The notes under the pieces are model-generated. The model was not told the DNA's origin and searched no databases. It saw nothing but the letters and a program-made list of their open reading frames with translations. From Coptis chinensis (lineage: Eukaryota; Streptophyta; Magnoliopsida; Ranunculales; Ranunculaceae), in NCBI GenBank assembly GCA_015680905.1, contig CM027377.1:38650501-38714500 (forward strand): a DNA stretch of 64,000 bases, in the 5' to 3' direction. The position numbers and the translations under genes were made by a program. Below, piece by piece: positions 51,437 to 62,999 of the stretch (positions within the stretch are counted from its first letter, which is position 1; the number at the start of each line of letters is the position of its first letter).

Positions 51437-52730
51437 CTTGGAGTTGATACCGTTCCAGTCCTTGTAGGCCCTGTATCTTACTTGTTGCTCTCTAAGCCTG
51501 CAAAGGGTGTAGAAATCATTTCGCCCTCGTCCTTTTCGGGGAGAATCACGCCAATTTACAAGTGTTGACCTTGAAGTCTATATGTTGATGTTAATATATG
51601 ATAGACAATCCTTTGTAGGAAGTTGTGGCTGAATTGAAGGTAAAATTTGGTGCTTCTTGGATTCAATTCGATGAACCCACTCTTGTGAAGGATCTTGATT
51701 CTCACCAACTACAAGCATTTACTCGGGCTTACTTGAACTAGAAGCAACTTTATCTGGTCTAAATGTTCTTATTGAGACCTACTTTCTTCGATGTTAAATT
51801 TGAAGCATACAAGACTATCACCTCTTTGAAGGTTGTTACCGGGTTTGGATTTGATTTGGTTCATGGAGCAAAGACCCTAGATTTGATTAAAGGAGGCTTC
51901 CCATCAGGCAAATACCTGTTTGCTGGCTTTGGTTGATGGAAGGAATATTTTGGCTAATAATCTCGCTGCTTCTCTTAGCACACTTCAGGCTCTTGAGGGC
52001 ATTGTGGGCAAAGGTATTCCTCATTGTGTGCAGCATCACATATATTATCTTTTATTTTGAGGAGAAGTGTTGTTTGAGTTGTTCATTTTCCTCCTGCAGA
52101 TAAGCTTGTCGTTTCCACTTCAAGCTCTTCTTCTCCATCTTCTTTGTTGATCTGGTCAATGAGACTAAGTTGGACGATGAAATAATATCATGGATGGCAT
52201 TCTTTGCATAGAAGGTTGTTGAAGTGAATGCTTTGGCGAAGGCGTTGGCTGGCCAAAAGGATGAGGTATAAAACTTATTCTGGTCACTTGCTCCAGGCAT
52301 CCCCATTTAGATCTATGAGTGCCTTATCTAATGGTGTGGCATGTTTCGGTAGTTTTGTTTTCTCAATATGTATTGCTATATTTTCAGGTTTTTTTCTCTG
52401 CTAATGCTGCTGCTCAAGCTTCTAGGAAATCCTCCCCAAGGGTTAACAACGAGGCTGTGCAAAAAGTTGTAAGTGTTCAAGGATTATTTTATTTTGCTTG
52501 TATCATCATTGTACGGAAAATAAACCTGGTATTTACCCTGTTATTGTTCTCGTGCTTGTGCAGGCTGCTGCTTTGAAGGGTTCTGACCATCGTAGGGCTA
52601 CAAATGTGAGTGCGAGGTTGGATGCTCAGCAGAAGAAGTTAAACCTTCCCATCCTTCCAACAACCACTATTGGGTCTTTCACTCAGACCGCAGATCTTAG
52701 AAGAGTACGTCGTGAATACAATACCAGGAA
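51437..52730 (+). pseudogene. Captured methionine synthase (cobalamin-independent) fragment
   Basis: The enzyme makes methionine from homocysteine and 5-methyltetrahydropteroyl-glutamate. Exons: 51437 to about 51572 ([20 protein letters not shown]), about 51620-52013 ([33 protein letters not shown]), 52100-52265, 52388-52468 and 52564-52730 ([14 protein letters not shown]). This is roughly the second half of the N-terminal barrel plus the start of the catalytic one; the zinc-binding C-terminal part is absent. Stops and frameshifts occur (TAG at about 51739, and near 51930). Same strand as the transporter exons. Confidence 0.88.
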
Positions 52731-53367
52731 GTGAGTGTGGAACAACATTTTTATAAGAATTGTTTATTGATTTGTTGTGACAAACTTAAATTTATGGTTT
52801 GACTGTATCTATTTTTTTAGGATCTTGGTCGGATGAAAAATGTATGCTATTTGATGGAATGTAGTAATTACTTTGTTAGCATCACTGTTGGTTCACTTTG
52901 AAGAGATTGTTCTTGTTGAATTGTAGTTCTCAAATCTGTTTTTAAGTGTAGATATACCAATTGTAGGGCCAGAGAAACCAATTTATTTTTTTTATACAAT
53001 GGAAAATCGTTAGTAACGGATACAGAACCGTTAGTAATAGATTTTTTTTTTATACAATGAAAATTCGTTAGTAACGGATACAGAACCGTTAGCAATGGAA
53101 AATCAAAGTGACGCTTATATCCGTTACTAATAGATGATAAACAAATTTGATAACCGTTACTAATAAATTATAACGGTTATATATCCGTTACTGAAATTAA
53201 TTTTAGTGACACTTTATAACCGTTAGTAAATTTTGTAACGGATAATAAGTGTTACAAATATCCGTTACTAATATTAGTCACGCTTTTGTGTCAACGCAAA
53301 ATAACCGTTACTAATATTTTTTGTAACGGATGCATATCCGTTACAAATAGGCTGTTATGGTGTAGTG

Positions 53368-53370
53368 CCT
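53368..53370. repeat. CCT target-site duplication, right copy
   Basis: Matches 46669-46671. Confidence 0.85.
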
Positions 53371-53648
53371 CCACATCTAGAGCTAAATCATCCATAAAAA
53401 GTTTATTGCCGCGACTTAGTTTCAAGTTCAGGAATACTACTTCAGAGATAGAAAAAGCTGCCATCTTGTCAGTAGGTGCGTCGTCTGCGGGAGTTCGAGA
53501 AAAGTCTATTGTGTCAAGGATATCATCTCTTACCAAGATATTTATTCCTAAGGTTTGGAGAACATCTTTCCTTCCTGTTACCTCATTTGAACACTCAAAT
53601 CCGGAATCTTTGCATGGAGGTAGCATGGTCAATCCAATCACGTCAACT
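53371..53648 (+). pseudogene. RING-CH (RINGv) E3 ligase exon, 3' part
   Basis: Resumes the frame of 46452-46671: STSRAKSSIKSLLPRLSFKF, SEIEKAAIL, then SLTKIFIPKVWRTS and HSNPESLHGG, all characteristic of the same family. It ends at a good donor (ACT|GTAAGT). Nothing of the downstream RING-CH exons is visible within the next kilobases, so the host locus is itself a fragment. Confidence 0.72.
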
Positions 53649-54735
53649 GTAAGTTTCCCTCCCTTATTTGCTTCAGAACTAGGTTACATTGACAAAATCC
53701 TATAGATGCTATCTTTTATGTGTTATTAAAGCCAAAACCATAAGTACCTAATAACAGAACTCTAGGTACTTATATACACTCTTATCATCGATGCTCTAGA
53801 CAATCATCTACAGTCTCTAAGTCTAATCAAATTGGAATGGCCTAACATGATAAAGTGGAATACTTGGGATCATGAAATATGTACAAGTGTACAACATCAC
53901 TTGGAATATGGTTCTTGCAGCAGAATATATGATTAAATAAGGTCATAAAGAAAGGGAGGAAGTAAAAGCTCATGAACTGTAAAGAAACCCAACTACTTCG
54001 CCTTAACACAAAGATTCAAACATCATAATATCATAAACAAACAACAAAACTAAAGAAAACAAAAGTTAAGATTTATGTAATGTACCTAAAAAACGCAACG
54101 ACCACTGGGTTCACCAGAAATTCTCTTAACACCTCTTTGATCAACTATTCTAGTTGCACGCTCAAAATTCTTCCCAAATAAAAAATGCAAACTGCATAAA
54201 CAAAAAACAGCCAACACTTTAAAACGTTCTACATATAATTTTTTTTTCCTTCTAATTGACGTGAAATTTAAGAGAAAATAAGTATAACTTGGGGATGTGT
54301 AAATTCTTTTTATATAAGCCCCATTTTAGCTCAAGTTTCAAGTAGTTTTCATTGGTAGTTTATAGCATGTACTACAGTATTGAATATAACTAGTTTGGGC
54401 ATTGAAGACTATTGTATAAATCTGCAACATAGAAACCAATTAAGATTCAAGCATTCGGTAGAAGCATGTTAAAAGATTGCTTGTCAGTTTAAGCATTGCC
54501 CATTGCAGCCTCGAGATTTTTATTTTTTTGCCTCGATAAAAAAGGGGTTAAAGTTAACATCGTGTTGAGAATGCACAATAAGCAAAGTTAAAGCAAGGAC
54601 TGAAATTCTGGCAGTGGTAAAATGAAATAAAATATTGGGCTTCAAAGCTCACACAAACATAGTGATTGTAAGTTTGGTTGTGACATTGGTGTTTGCATTC
54701 ACTATGCAGGTGCAGGATATGAAGAACTAAATCAA
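53649..54735. other. Intergenic stretch
   Basis: No gene or element recognised. Confidence 0.5.
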
Positions 54736-54739
54736 ATTT

Positions 54740-54905
54740 CGTGAAGAACTAACCTGTTGCTGGGCTTCAATCCATCAAATTTCGAGAGATTGTTGTTGTG
54801 AGAAGAACTAAATCAGTTCAATCGCGAAGAACTAACCTGCTCAAGTTCTTCAATCCATCAAATTTCGAGAGATTGTTGTTATGAGAAGAACTAAATCAGT
54901 TCAAA
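54740..54905. repeat. ~83-bp tandem repeat, two copies
   Basis: Units contain GAAGAACTAACCTG, TTCAATCCATCAAATTTCGA and GAGAAGAACTAAATCAGTTC. Located just before dispersed repeat copy B. Confidence 0.85.
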
Positions 54906-54999
54906 CCAATAAACAATAGATTGTTTGATTGTTTATGTTGTGAGGTTGTAATTTCGTGATTGTTTATGGATTAGATTGCTTCAATTCACGAAATTGATT

Positions 55000-55193
55000 T
55001 TGGGTATTTTTTGTTAGGGTTTCGCGATAACGTCGAAGGATTTTGCGCGATAGAGATGACCGGTTGAAGGGGTTTTTCCGGTTTCGCGATTTGGTGGGGG
55101 GTGTACTGGGCTTTTAGTTGGGCTTTGTTGTTTGGACTTGGGCTGGAGGCTGCCCAATCTAATTTCAGTGGTGCTCAATACAGCACTCTTTCG
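55000..55193. repeat. Dispersed repeat, copy B
   Basis: Similar to 44940-45135, direct orientation, with the same GGCTGGAGGCTGCCC and CAATACAG-ACTCTTT blocks. Confidence 0.8.
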
Positions 55194-56099
55194 TTTTTGT
55201 GGTTTTAAGGACGGTTATGAGGACCTTTCTCGTTTGTGCTCGGTCCCTACCTTACTCACTAGCCAAGGCCCAAGGCTAACAATGCCTGGAGGCTGGAGAA
55301 GTGTACATGGGCCTATTGTGATTTTTTTTTTTGGTTTTCCATTTAGTAATTGCAGTTCCTATTGGGCGGTCTTCTTCAAACCAAACTTTTATTTTTGCAA
55401 CTTTTTTTTTTATGTGATGGTTATCAATTTAAGTTGTTTCTTCATTTCCAAACATCATGAAGAAATTGGAAATGTTTCTAGGGTAATTGCCTGAATCGTC
55501 CCTGATAAATCCACATTGTTTTCCAACCGGCTATGTCTTTCAATTTTAACCAATTCAACGTGTTTTTAACCTTTTTGCCCTTCCGTAAAACATTCTCTTT
55601 CCTCCTGCCATACTCTTTCTCCTCTGCAACACACACTCTCTCCTCTTGTACTTCTGATGTTGACATGCACAATGATAATTATCCGTTAGATTCTCTTAGC
55701 GAGACGTACTAGCGATTAATGACTGTTGGATTTCAACCCAGCAAAAATGAAAATGGACTTTAGCTATTGTGGGAATCAGGAACCAGCAACTTATGAACCT
55801 ACTATCAGCAATTTCTAGCTTGTTTTTGTTGTATGGACATGAAACAACGTTCACCTCGATTTTTGTGCCAAACTATAAAAGTATTTACAAAACCTCCAAA
55901 GCTTTCAATTTTTTTTCTTCATCTTCTTGGTTATCCTCTCCTTTGTGATTTTGGTAAGGTTTTTCATGGAGGACAAGAACACAAATCTTGATAATGGATT
56001 TTTCTAAGGTTCATCTTCTTGATTATCCTCTCCTTCTACGGTTTTCATTGTTTATTGATATGTTTTGAAATTTGGTTTGTTGTCTTTAGTGTTGGTTTC
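55194..56099. other. Intergenic stretch before the 425-bp array
   Basis: No gene recognised. A short direct repeat of CTTCTTGRTTATCCTCTCCTT occurs near 55920 and 56010. Confidence 0.4.
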
Positions 56100-59000
56100 T
56101 TTCTAGGTTGTCTTGGGTTTGTTTTTACGTAGTAGTGTATAGAGTTTTTTAAGGTTTCCATAGTTGTGTTTACTATTTCTACGTTTATTTTGTTCTTGTT
56201 GCATGGAGTGAAGAAGTATGTAACATGTGAGGTGAAATTGAGAGTGTTTGATGTGTATATTTTCTTAGAAGGATTCATGTGTCTTGTGGAAGGTTTGTCC
56301 AAGTGCATGAAATTGAGTTTTTGTATGATGTACTTGATGAACAAGTCCTTTTCTAGATCCATGAAAAAATTGACTACTTGAATATGATTCAAGGCATGAT
56401 TCAAAAGCAGAAGAAAACAACTGAGCAATCATTGTGGTGAGCTTGGATTGCCTTTTCAGTCGCGGTTCCGCCAGGTTTTAGCAATGAAGACTCTGTGGAT
56501 TCCACCATAAGCGACGCTTACATGTACCTTTGGCAACTTGGGTTTGTTTTTACGTAGTAGTGTATAGAGTTTTTTTAAGGTTTCCATAGTTGTGTTTACT
56601 ATTTCCATGTTGATTTTATTATTTTTGCATGGAGTGAAGAAGTATGTAACAGGTGAGGTGAAATTGAGAGTGTTTGATGTGTATATTTTCTTAAAAGGAT
56701 TGTGTCTTGTGGAAGGTTTGTCCAAGCGCATGAAATTGAGTTTTTGTATGATGTACTTGATGAACAAGTCCCTTTCTAGATCCATGAAAAAATTGACTAC
56801 TTGAATATGATTCAAGTCATGATTCAAAAGCAGAAGAAAACAATTGAACATTCATTGTGGTGAGCTTGGATTGCCTCTTCAGTCGCGGTTCCGCCAGGTT
56901 TTAGCAATGAAGACTCTGTGGATTCCACCATAAGCGACGCTTACATGTACCATTAGCAACTTGGGTTTGTTTTTACGTAGTAGTGTATATAGTTTTTTTT
57001 AAGGTTTCCATAGTTGTGTTTACTATTTCCATGTTGATTTTATTATTTTTGCATGGAGTGAAGAAGTATGTAACAGGTGAGGTGAAATTGAGAGTGTTTG
57101 ATGTGTATATTTTCTTAGAAGGATATATGTGTCTTGTGTCTTGTGGAAGGTTTGTCCAAGCGCATGAAATTGAGTTTTTGTATGATGTACTTGATGAACA
57201 AGTCTCTGTCTAGATCCATGAAAAAATTGACTACTTGAATATGATTCAAGGCATGATTCAAAAGCAGAAGAAAATAACTGAGCAGTCATTGTGGTAAGCT
57301 TGGATTGCCTTTTCAGTTGCGGTTCCACTAGGTTTTAGCAATGAAGACTCTGTGGATTCCACCATAAGCGATGCTTACATGTACCGCCAGCAACTTGGGT
57401 TTGTTTTTACGTAGTAGTGTATATAGTTTTTTTTAAGGTTTCTATAGTTGTGTTTACTATTTCCATGTTGATTTTATTCTTTTTGCATGGAGTGAAAGTA
57501 TGTATGTAAGGTGAGGTGAAATTGAGAGTGTTTGATGTGTATATTTTCTTAGAAGGATTCATGTGTCTTGTGGAAGGTTTGTCCAAGCGCATGAAATTGA
57601 GTTTTTGTATGATGTACTTGATGAACAAGTCCTTTTCTAGATCCATGAAAAAATTGACTACTTGAATATGATTCAAGGCATGATTCAAAAGCAGAAGAAA
57701 ACAACTGAGCAGTCATTGTGGTGAGCTTGGATTGCCTTTTCAGTCGCGGTTCCGCCAGGTTTTAGCAATGAAGACTCTGTGGATTCCACCATGTTTAGCG
57801 GCTTACATGTACAAAGAACTTGGGTTTGTTTTTACGTAGTAGTGTATAGTTTTTTTTAAGGTTTCCATAGTTGTGTTTACTATTTCCATGTTGATTTTAT
57901 TATTTTTGCATGGAGTGAAGAAGTATGTAACAGGTGAGGTGAAATTGAGAGTGTTTGATGTGTATATTTTCTTAGAAGGATTCATGTGTCTTGTGGAAGG
58001 TTTGTCCAAGCGCATGAAATTGAGTTTTTGTATGATGTACTTGATGAACAAGTCCCTTTCTAGATCCATGAAAAAATTGACTACTTAAATATGATTCAAG
58101 GCATGATTTAAAAGCAGAAGAAAACAACTGAGCAGTTATTGTGGTGAGCTTGGATTGCCTTTTCCATCCACGGGTTCCGCCCTTGAGTTTTAGCAATGAA
58201 GACTGTGGATTCCACCATATGCGACACTTACATGTACCGCCAGTAACTTGGGTTTGTTTTTACGTAGTAGTGTATAGAGTTTTTTTAAGGTTTCCATAGT
58301 TGTGTTTACTATTTCCATGTTGATTTTATTCTTTTTGCATGGAGTGAAGAAGTATGTAACAGGTGAGGTGAAATTGAGAGTGTTTGATGTGTATATTTTC
58401 TTAGAAGGATTCATGTGTCTTGTGGAAGGTTTGTCCAAGCGCATGAAATTGAGTTTTTGTATGATGTACTTGATGAACAAGTCCCTTTCTAGATCCATGA
58501 AAAAATTGACTACTTGAATATGATTCAAGTCATGATTCAAAAGCAGAAGAAAACAACTGAACAGTCATTGTGGTGAGCTTGGATTGCCTCTTCAGTCGCA
58601 GTTCCGCCAGGTTTTAGCAATGAAGACTCTGTGGATTCCACCATAAGCGACGTTTACATGTACCATTAGCAACTTGGGTTTGTTTTTACGTAGTAGTGTA
58701 TATAGTTTTTTTTAAGGTTTCCATAGTTGTGTTTACTATTTCCATGTTGATTTTATTCTTTTTGCATGGAGTGAAGAAGTATGTAACAGGTGAGGTGAAA
58801 TTGAGAGTGTTTGATGTGTATATTTTCTTAGAAGGATATATGTGTCTTGTGTCTTGTGGAAGGTTTGTCCAAGCACATGAAATTGAGTTTTTGTATGATG
58901 TACTTGATGAACAAGTCTCTGTCTAGATCCATGAAAAAATTGACTACTTGAATATGATTCAAGGCATGATTCAAAAGCAGAAGAAAATAACTGAGCAGTC

Positions 59001-61675
59001 ATTGTGGTAAGCTTGGATTGCCTTTTCAGTTGCGGTTCCACTAGGTTTTAGCAATGAAGACTCTGTGGATTCCACCATAAGCGATGCTTACATGTACCGC
59101 CAGCAACTTGGGTTTGTTTTTACGTAGTAGTGTATATAGTTTTTTTTAAGGTTTCTATAGTTGTGTTCACTATTTCCATGTTGATTTTATTCTTTTTGCA
59201 TGGAGTGAAGAAGTATGTAACAGGTGAGGTGAAATTGAGAGTGTTTGATGTGTATATTTTCTTAGAAGGATTCATGTGTCTTGTGGAAGGTTTGTCCAAG
59301 CGCATGAAATTGAGTTTTTGTATGATGTACTTGATGAACAAGTCCCTTTCTAGATCCATGAAAAAATTGACTACTTGAATATGATTCAAGGCATGATTCA
59401 AAAGCAGAAGAAAACAACTGAGCAGTCATTGTGGTGAGCTTGGATTGCCTTTTCAGTCGCGGTTCCGCCAGGTTTTAGCAATGAAGACTCTGTGGATTCC
59501 ACCATAAGCGACGCTTACATGTACCGTCAGCAACTTGGGTTTGTTTTACGTAGTAGTGTATAGAGTTTTTTTAAGGTTTCCATAGTTGTGTTTACTATTT
59601 CCATGTTGATTTTATTATTTTTGCATGGAGTGAAGAAGTATGTAACAGGTGAGGTGAAATTGAGAGTGTTTGATGTGTATATTTTCTTAGAAGGATTCAT
59701 GTGTCTTGTGGAAGGTTTGTCCAAGCGCATGAAATTGAGTTTTTGTATGATGTACTTGATGAACAAGTCCCTTTCTAGATCCATGAAAAAATTGACTACT
59801 TAAATATGATTCAAGGCATGATTTAAAAGCAGAAGAAAACAACTGAGCAGTTATTGTGGTGAGTTTGGATTGCCTTTTCAGTCACGGTTCCGCCAGGTTT
59901 TAGCAATGAAGACTGTGGATTCCACCATATGCGACACTTACATGTACCGCCAGTAACTTGGGTTTGTTTTTACGTAGTAGTGTATAGAGTTTTTTTAAGG
60001 TTTCCATAGTTGTGTTTACTATTTCCATGTTGATTTTATTCTTTTTGCATGGAGTGAAGAAGTATGTAACAGGTGAGGTGAAATTGAGAGTGTTTGATGT
60101 GTATATTTTCTTAGAAGGATTCATGTGTCTTGTGGAAGGTTTGTCCAAGCGCATGAAATTGAGTTTTTGTATGATGTACTTGATGAACAAGTCCCTTTCT
60201 AGATCCATGAAAAAATTGACTACTTAAATTTGATTCAAGGCATGATTGAAAACAAACAAGTGAGCTTGGATTGCCTTTTTCAGCGGTTTAGCGAGGTTTT
60301 CCGTGGATTCCACCAAAAAACATGTGAAAGAACTTGGGTTTATTTTACGTAGTAGAAGTGTATGAGTTTTTTAAGGTTTCCATAGTTGTTTACTATTTCC
60401 ATGTTGATTTTATTATTTTTTGCATGGAGTGAAGAAGTAAACGGTGAGGTGAAATTGAGAGTGTTTGATGTGTATATTTTCTTAGAAGGATTCATGTGTT
60501 TTGTGGAAGGTTTGTCCAAGCGCATGAAATTGAGTTTTTGTATGATGTACTTGATGAACAAGTCCCTTTCTAGATCCATGAAAAAATTGACTACTTAAAT
60601 ATGATTCAAGGCATGATTCAAAAGCAGAAGAAAACAACTGAGCAGTCATTGTGGTGAGCTTGGATTGCCTTTTCAGTCACGGTTCCGCCAGGTTTTAGCA
60701 ATGAAGACTCTGTGGATGCCACCATAAGCGACATTTACATGTACCATCAGCAACTTGGGTTTGTTTTTACGTAGTAGTGTATAAAGGCCTTTTAAGGTTT
60801 CCATAGTTGTGTTTACTATTTCCATGTTGATTTTATTCTTTTTGCATGGAGTGAAGAAGTATGTAACAGGTGAGGTGAAATTGAGAGTGTTTGATGTGTA
60901 TATTTTCTTAGAAGGATAAATGTGTCTTGTGGAAGGTTTGTCCAAACGCATGAAATTGAGTTTTTGTATGATGTACTTGATGAACAAGTCCTTTTCTAGA
61001 TCCATGAAAAAATTGACTACTTGAATATGATTCAAGGCATGATTCAAAAGCAGAAGAAAACAACTGAGCAGTCATTGTGGTGAGCTTGGATTGCCTTTTC
61101 AGTCGCAGCTCCGCCAGGTTTTAGCAATGAAGACTCTGTGGATGCCACCATAAGCGACACTTACATGTATCGTCAGCAACTTGGGTTTGTTTTTACGTAG
61201 TAGTGTATAGAGTTTTTTTTTAAGGTTTCCATAGTTGTGTTTACTATTTCCATGTTGATTTTATTCTTTTTGCATGGAGTGAAGAAGTATGTAACAGGTG
61301 AGGTGAAATTGAGAGTGTTTGATGTGTATATTTTCTTAGAAGGATTTATGTGTCTTGTGGAAGATTTGTCCAAGTGCATAAAATTGTGTTTTTGTATGAT
61401 GTACTTGATGAATAAGTCCCTTTCTAGATCCATGAAAAAATTGGCTACTTGAATATGATTCAAGGCATGATTCAAAAGCAGAAGAAGACAACTGAGCAGT
61501 CATTATGGTGAGCTTGGATTGCCCATGATTCAAAAGCAGAAGAAGACAACTGAGCAATCATTGTGGTGAGCTTGGATTGCCTTTTCAGTCGCGGTTCCGC
61601 CAGTTTTAGCAATAAAGACTCTGTGTATGTCACCATAAGCTACACTTAAATGTACTGTCAGCAACTTGGGTTTCT
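56100..61675 (+). repeat. Tandem array of ~425-bp exon/intron-like units (13 copies)
   Basis: The marker ACGTAGTAGTG recurs at 56127, 56552, 56975, 57409, 57834, 58262, 58688, 59122, 59548, 59972, 60348, 60769 and 61195. Spacing is 421-434 bp except one 376-bp unit. Each unit holds splice-like borders and open segments: a TTTTCAG acceptor, then 25 codons including PGFSNEDSVDSTISDAYMY and a CTTGG|GTTTGT donor, plus a second segment with AHEIEFLYDVLDEQV and IQGMIQKQKKTTEQS. The 71-codon frames seen in each unit (plus strand, MFTISMLIL) are another frame of the same repeat. Units 2-5 and 6-9 match in order (period ~1,710 bp). Confidence 0.93.
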
Positions 61676-61772
61676 TTTGAAATCCCACTTCCACTTCACA
61701 GATCACATTATGGAGTTTTGGAAGTATGTTTCACTGTATAGGTTTGGGCTTGAATCGATGTAATGGTATTTT
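61676..61772 (+). pseudogene. Possible terminal exon of the gene amplified in the array
   Basis: After the last unit's CAACTTGGG the sequence stays open instead of entering the intron-like part: HFHFTDHIMEFWKYVSLYRF, to TAA near 61770. It is the likely 3' end of the parent gene. Family unknown. Confidence 0.35.
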
Positions 61773-62686
61773 GTTGTTTGTGAAACGGCCGGTTCATTGT
61801 GCTTGAGTGTCAGCACAGTAACTGTTAATGTTCATATGTTTTGTTTGTGATTATATTAGGGGTACCCTTATATCACTGTTGTTGTTTATAAGGAGATAAT
61901 GAGCTAATAGAAAGAAATTTGTATGGAAACTCAATAAGAAGAAAAAAGAAAAAATGCATTTAGCATTCACAAAACTGGGCTGGACGTGTTATTCGAAACG
62001 GAGGTAATTGGCAGCATTTTATGTATGATATATCAGCAACGGAAGCCATAAACAAGAACACAATTAAGACTATCAGGTTGGCTTTAATATACACATATAA
62101 CTTATGTATAAAATAGTATTATCCAATAACAAGTTAAACAAAAGTTAACTTTGATAAGTTTATTCAACCCTTTATTCAATATAAAATAAAGCAAAAGTGT
62201 AGCATTTAATAACACATACTGAAGTTGAGAAGTAGTAACTAGCATCTCAGTGCCATATTTCACCATTGTTCGCACCCAACTCAGTTACAAGCTTGTCCGG
62301 AGCTTGTCCGTAGTTCAATATTTAAAAAATTTTCTTATACAAATAGCCAAAATGTTAGGAAGTCCCACCCTTTGTAAAATGACCAAACTCAGAAGTTGCT
62401 GATAGGTAGTACATAAGAACATGTCTGTACTAAGATAAACTGGTGAGATGAAGAATCTAGTTTGGGCGGGAAAAATCTTTGCCACGTGTTAGGAACGATA
62501 CAATAACATTAATTATTTGCCGAACTGTTGAAGAAATTATGATTTTTTAACCTTTAACTGACACGTGTCGGTAGTAATATGTTTGAGGGTATAAGGATGG
62601 TTCAGTGTTCATTTTCGGACAAAAAAAACCGCCCAAATTGAATACCTTGAATCCCTAATTTTCCGACCATTTCCAATCTTTCAAAA
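61773..62686. other. Intergenic stretch
   Basis: No gene. Two CACGTG(T)-type boxes (near 62484 and 62562) lie before the frame at 62687. Confidence 0.4.
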
Positions 62687-62863
62687 ATGAGAAAGCTTAA
62701 TTTGACTGTTCGTATGTCACTCGATAAAATGCATAAATTGTTCAAGACATTCACTACTGAAGAGAGGGAAGATTTTGAGAAGTCTTGCTTCGGGAAGTTT
62801 TTAATCATTAGCGAGAGAATGCACACCACTACTACGCTAGTATATGCTGTTTTGGGGCACCAA
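62687..62863 (+). CDS. Possible first exon of a DUF1985-like or transposon gene
   Basis: ATG at 62687, then 59 codons with FKTFTTEEREDFEKSCFGKF, then a donor CAA|GTAGGT at 62864. The pattern (short helix, then FGKFL) recalls the start of DUF1985 segments found in plant Ulp1-type transposon proteins, but the match is weak and no further exon was found. Confidence 0.35.
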
Positions 62864-62999
62864 GTAGGTAAACTTTGCTACCGAATTGGTAAGAAGGATG
62901 ATAAGAGCCCAAAACTGTAGTTTTAACCCCTTAACAATAATATTTTTAGACCAATTATGCGAGTAATAAATAAGAGTTAATGCTGATTACGTGTTTTTA

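Larger units (their letters stand above)
46672..53367. mobile_element. 6,696-bp non-autonomous CACTA (En/Spm) element with captured genes
   Basis: The ends are CACTACACCATAACA on the left and its exact complement on the right, followed inward by subterminal repeats of the type CCGTTAC/GTAACGG. These are dense at 52990-53350 and sparser at 46725-46860. CCT flanks both ends. Removing the element and one CCT restores the host exon. No TNPA or TNPD-like gene was recognised. The interior carries host exons with their introns (49601-52730), a Pack-CACTA structure. Confidence 0.93.

Noticed and set aside
56045-61557. Series of 70-130 codon open frames on both strands (MFTISMLIL..., MNHALNHIQVV...)
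   Set aside because: They are the same two frames repeated by the 425-bp array; the splice-like signals point to another frame, and no family match is recognisable.
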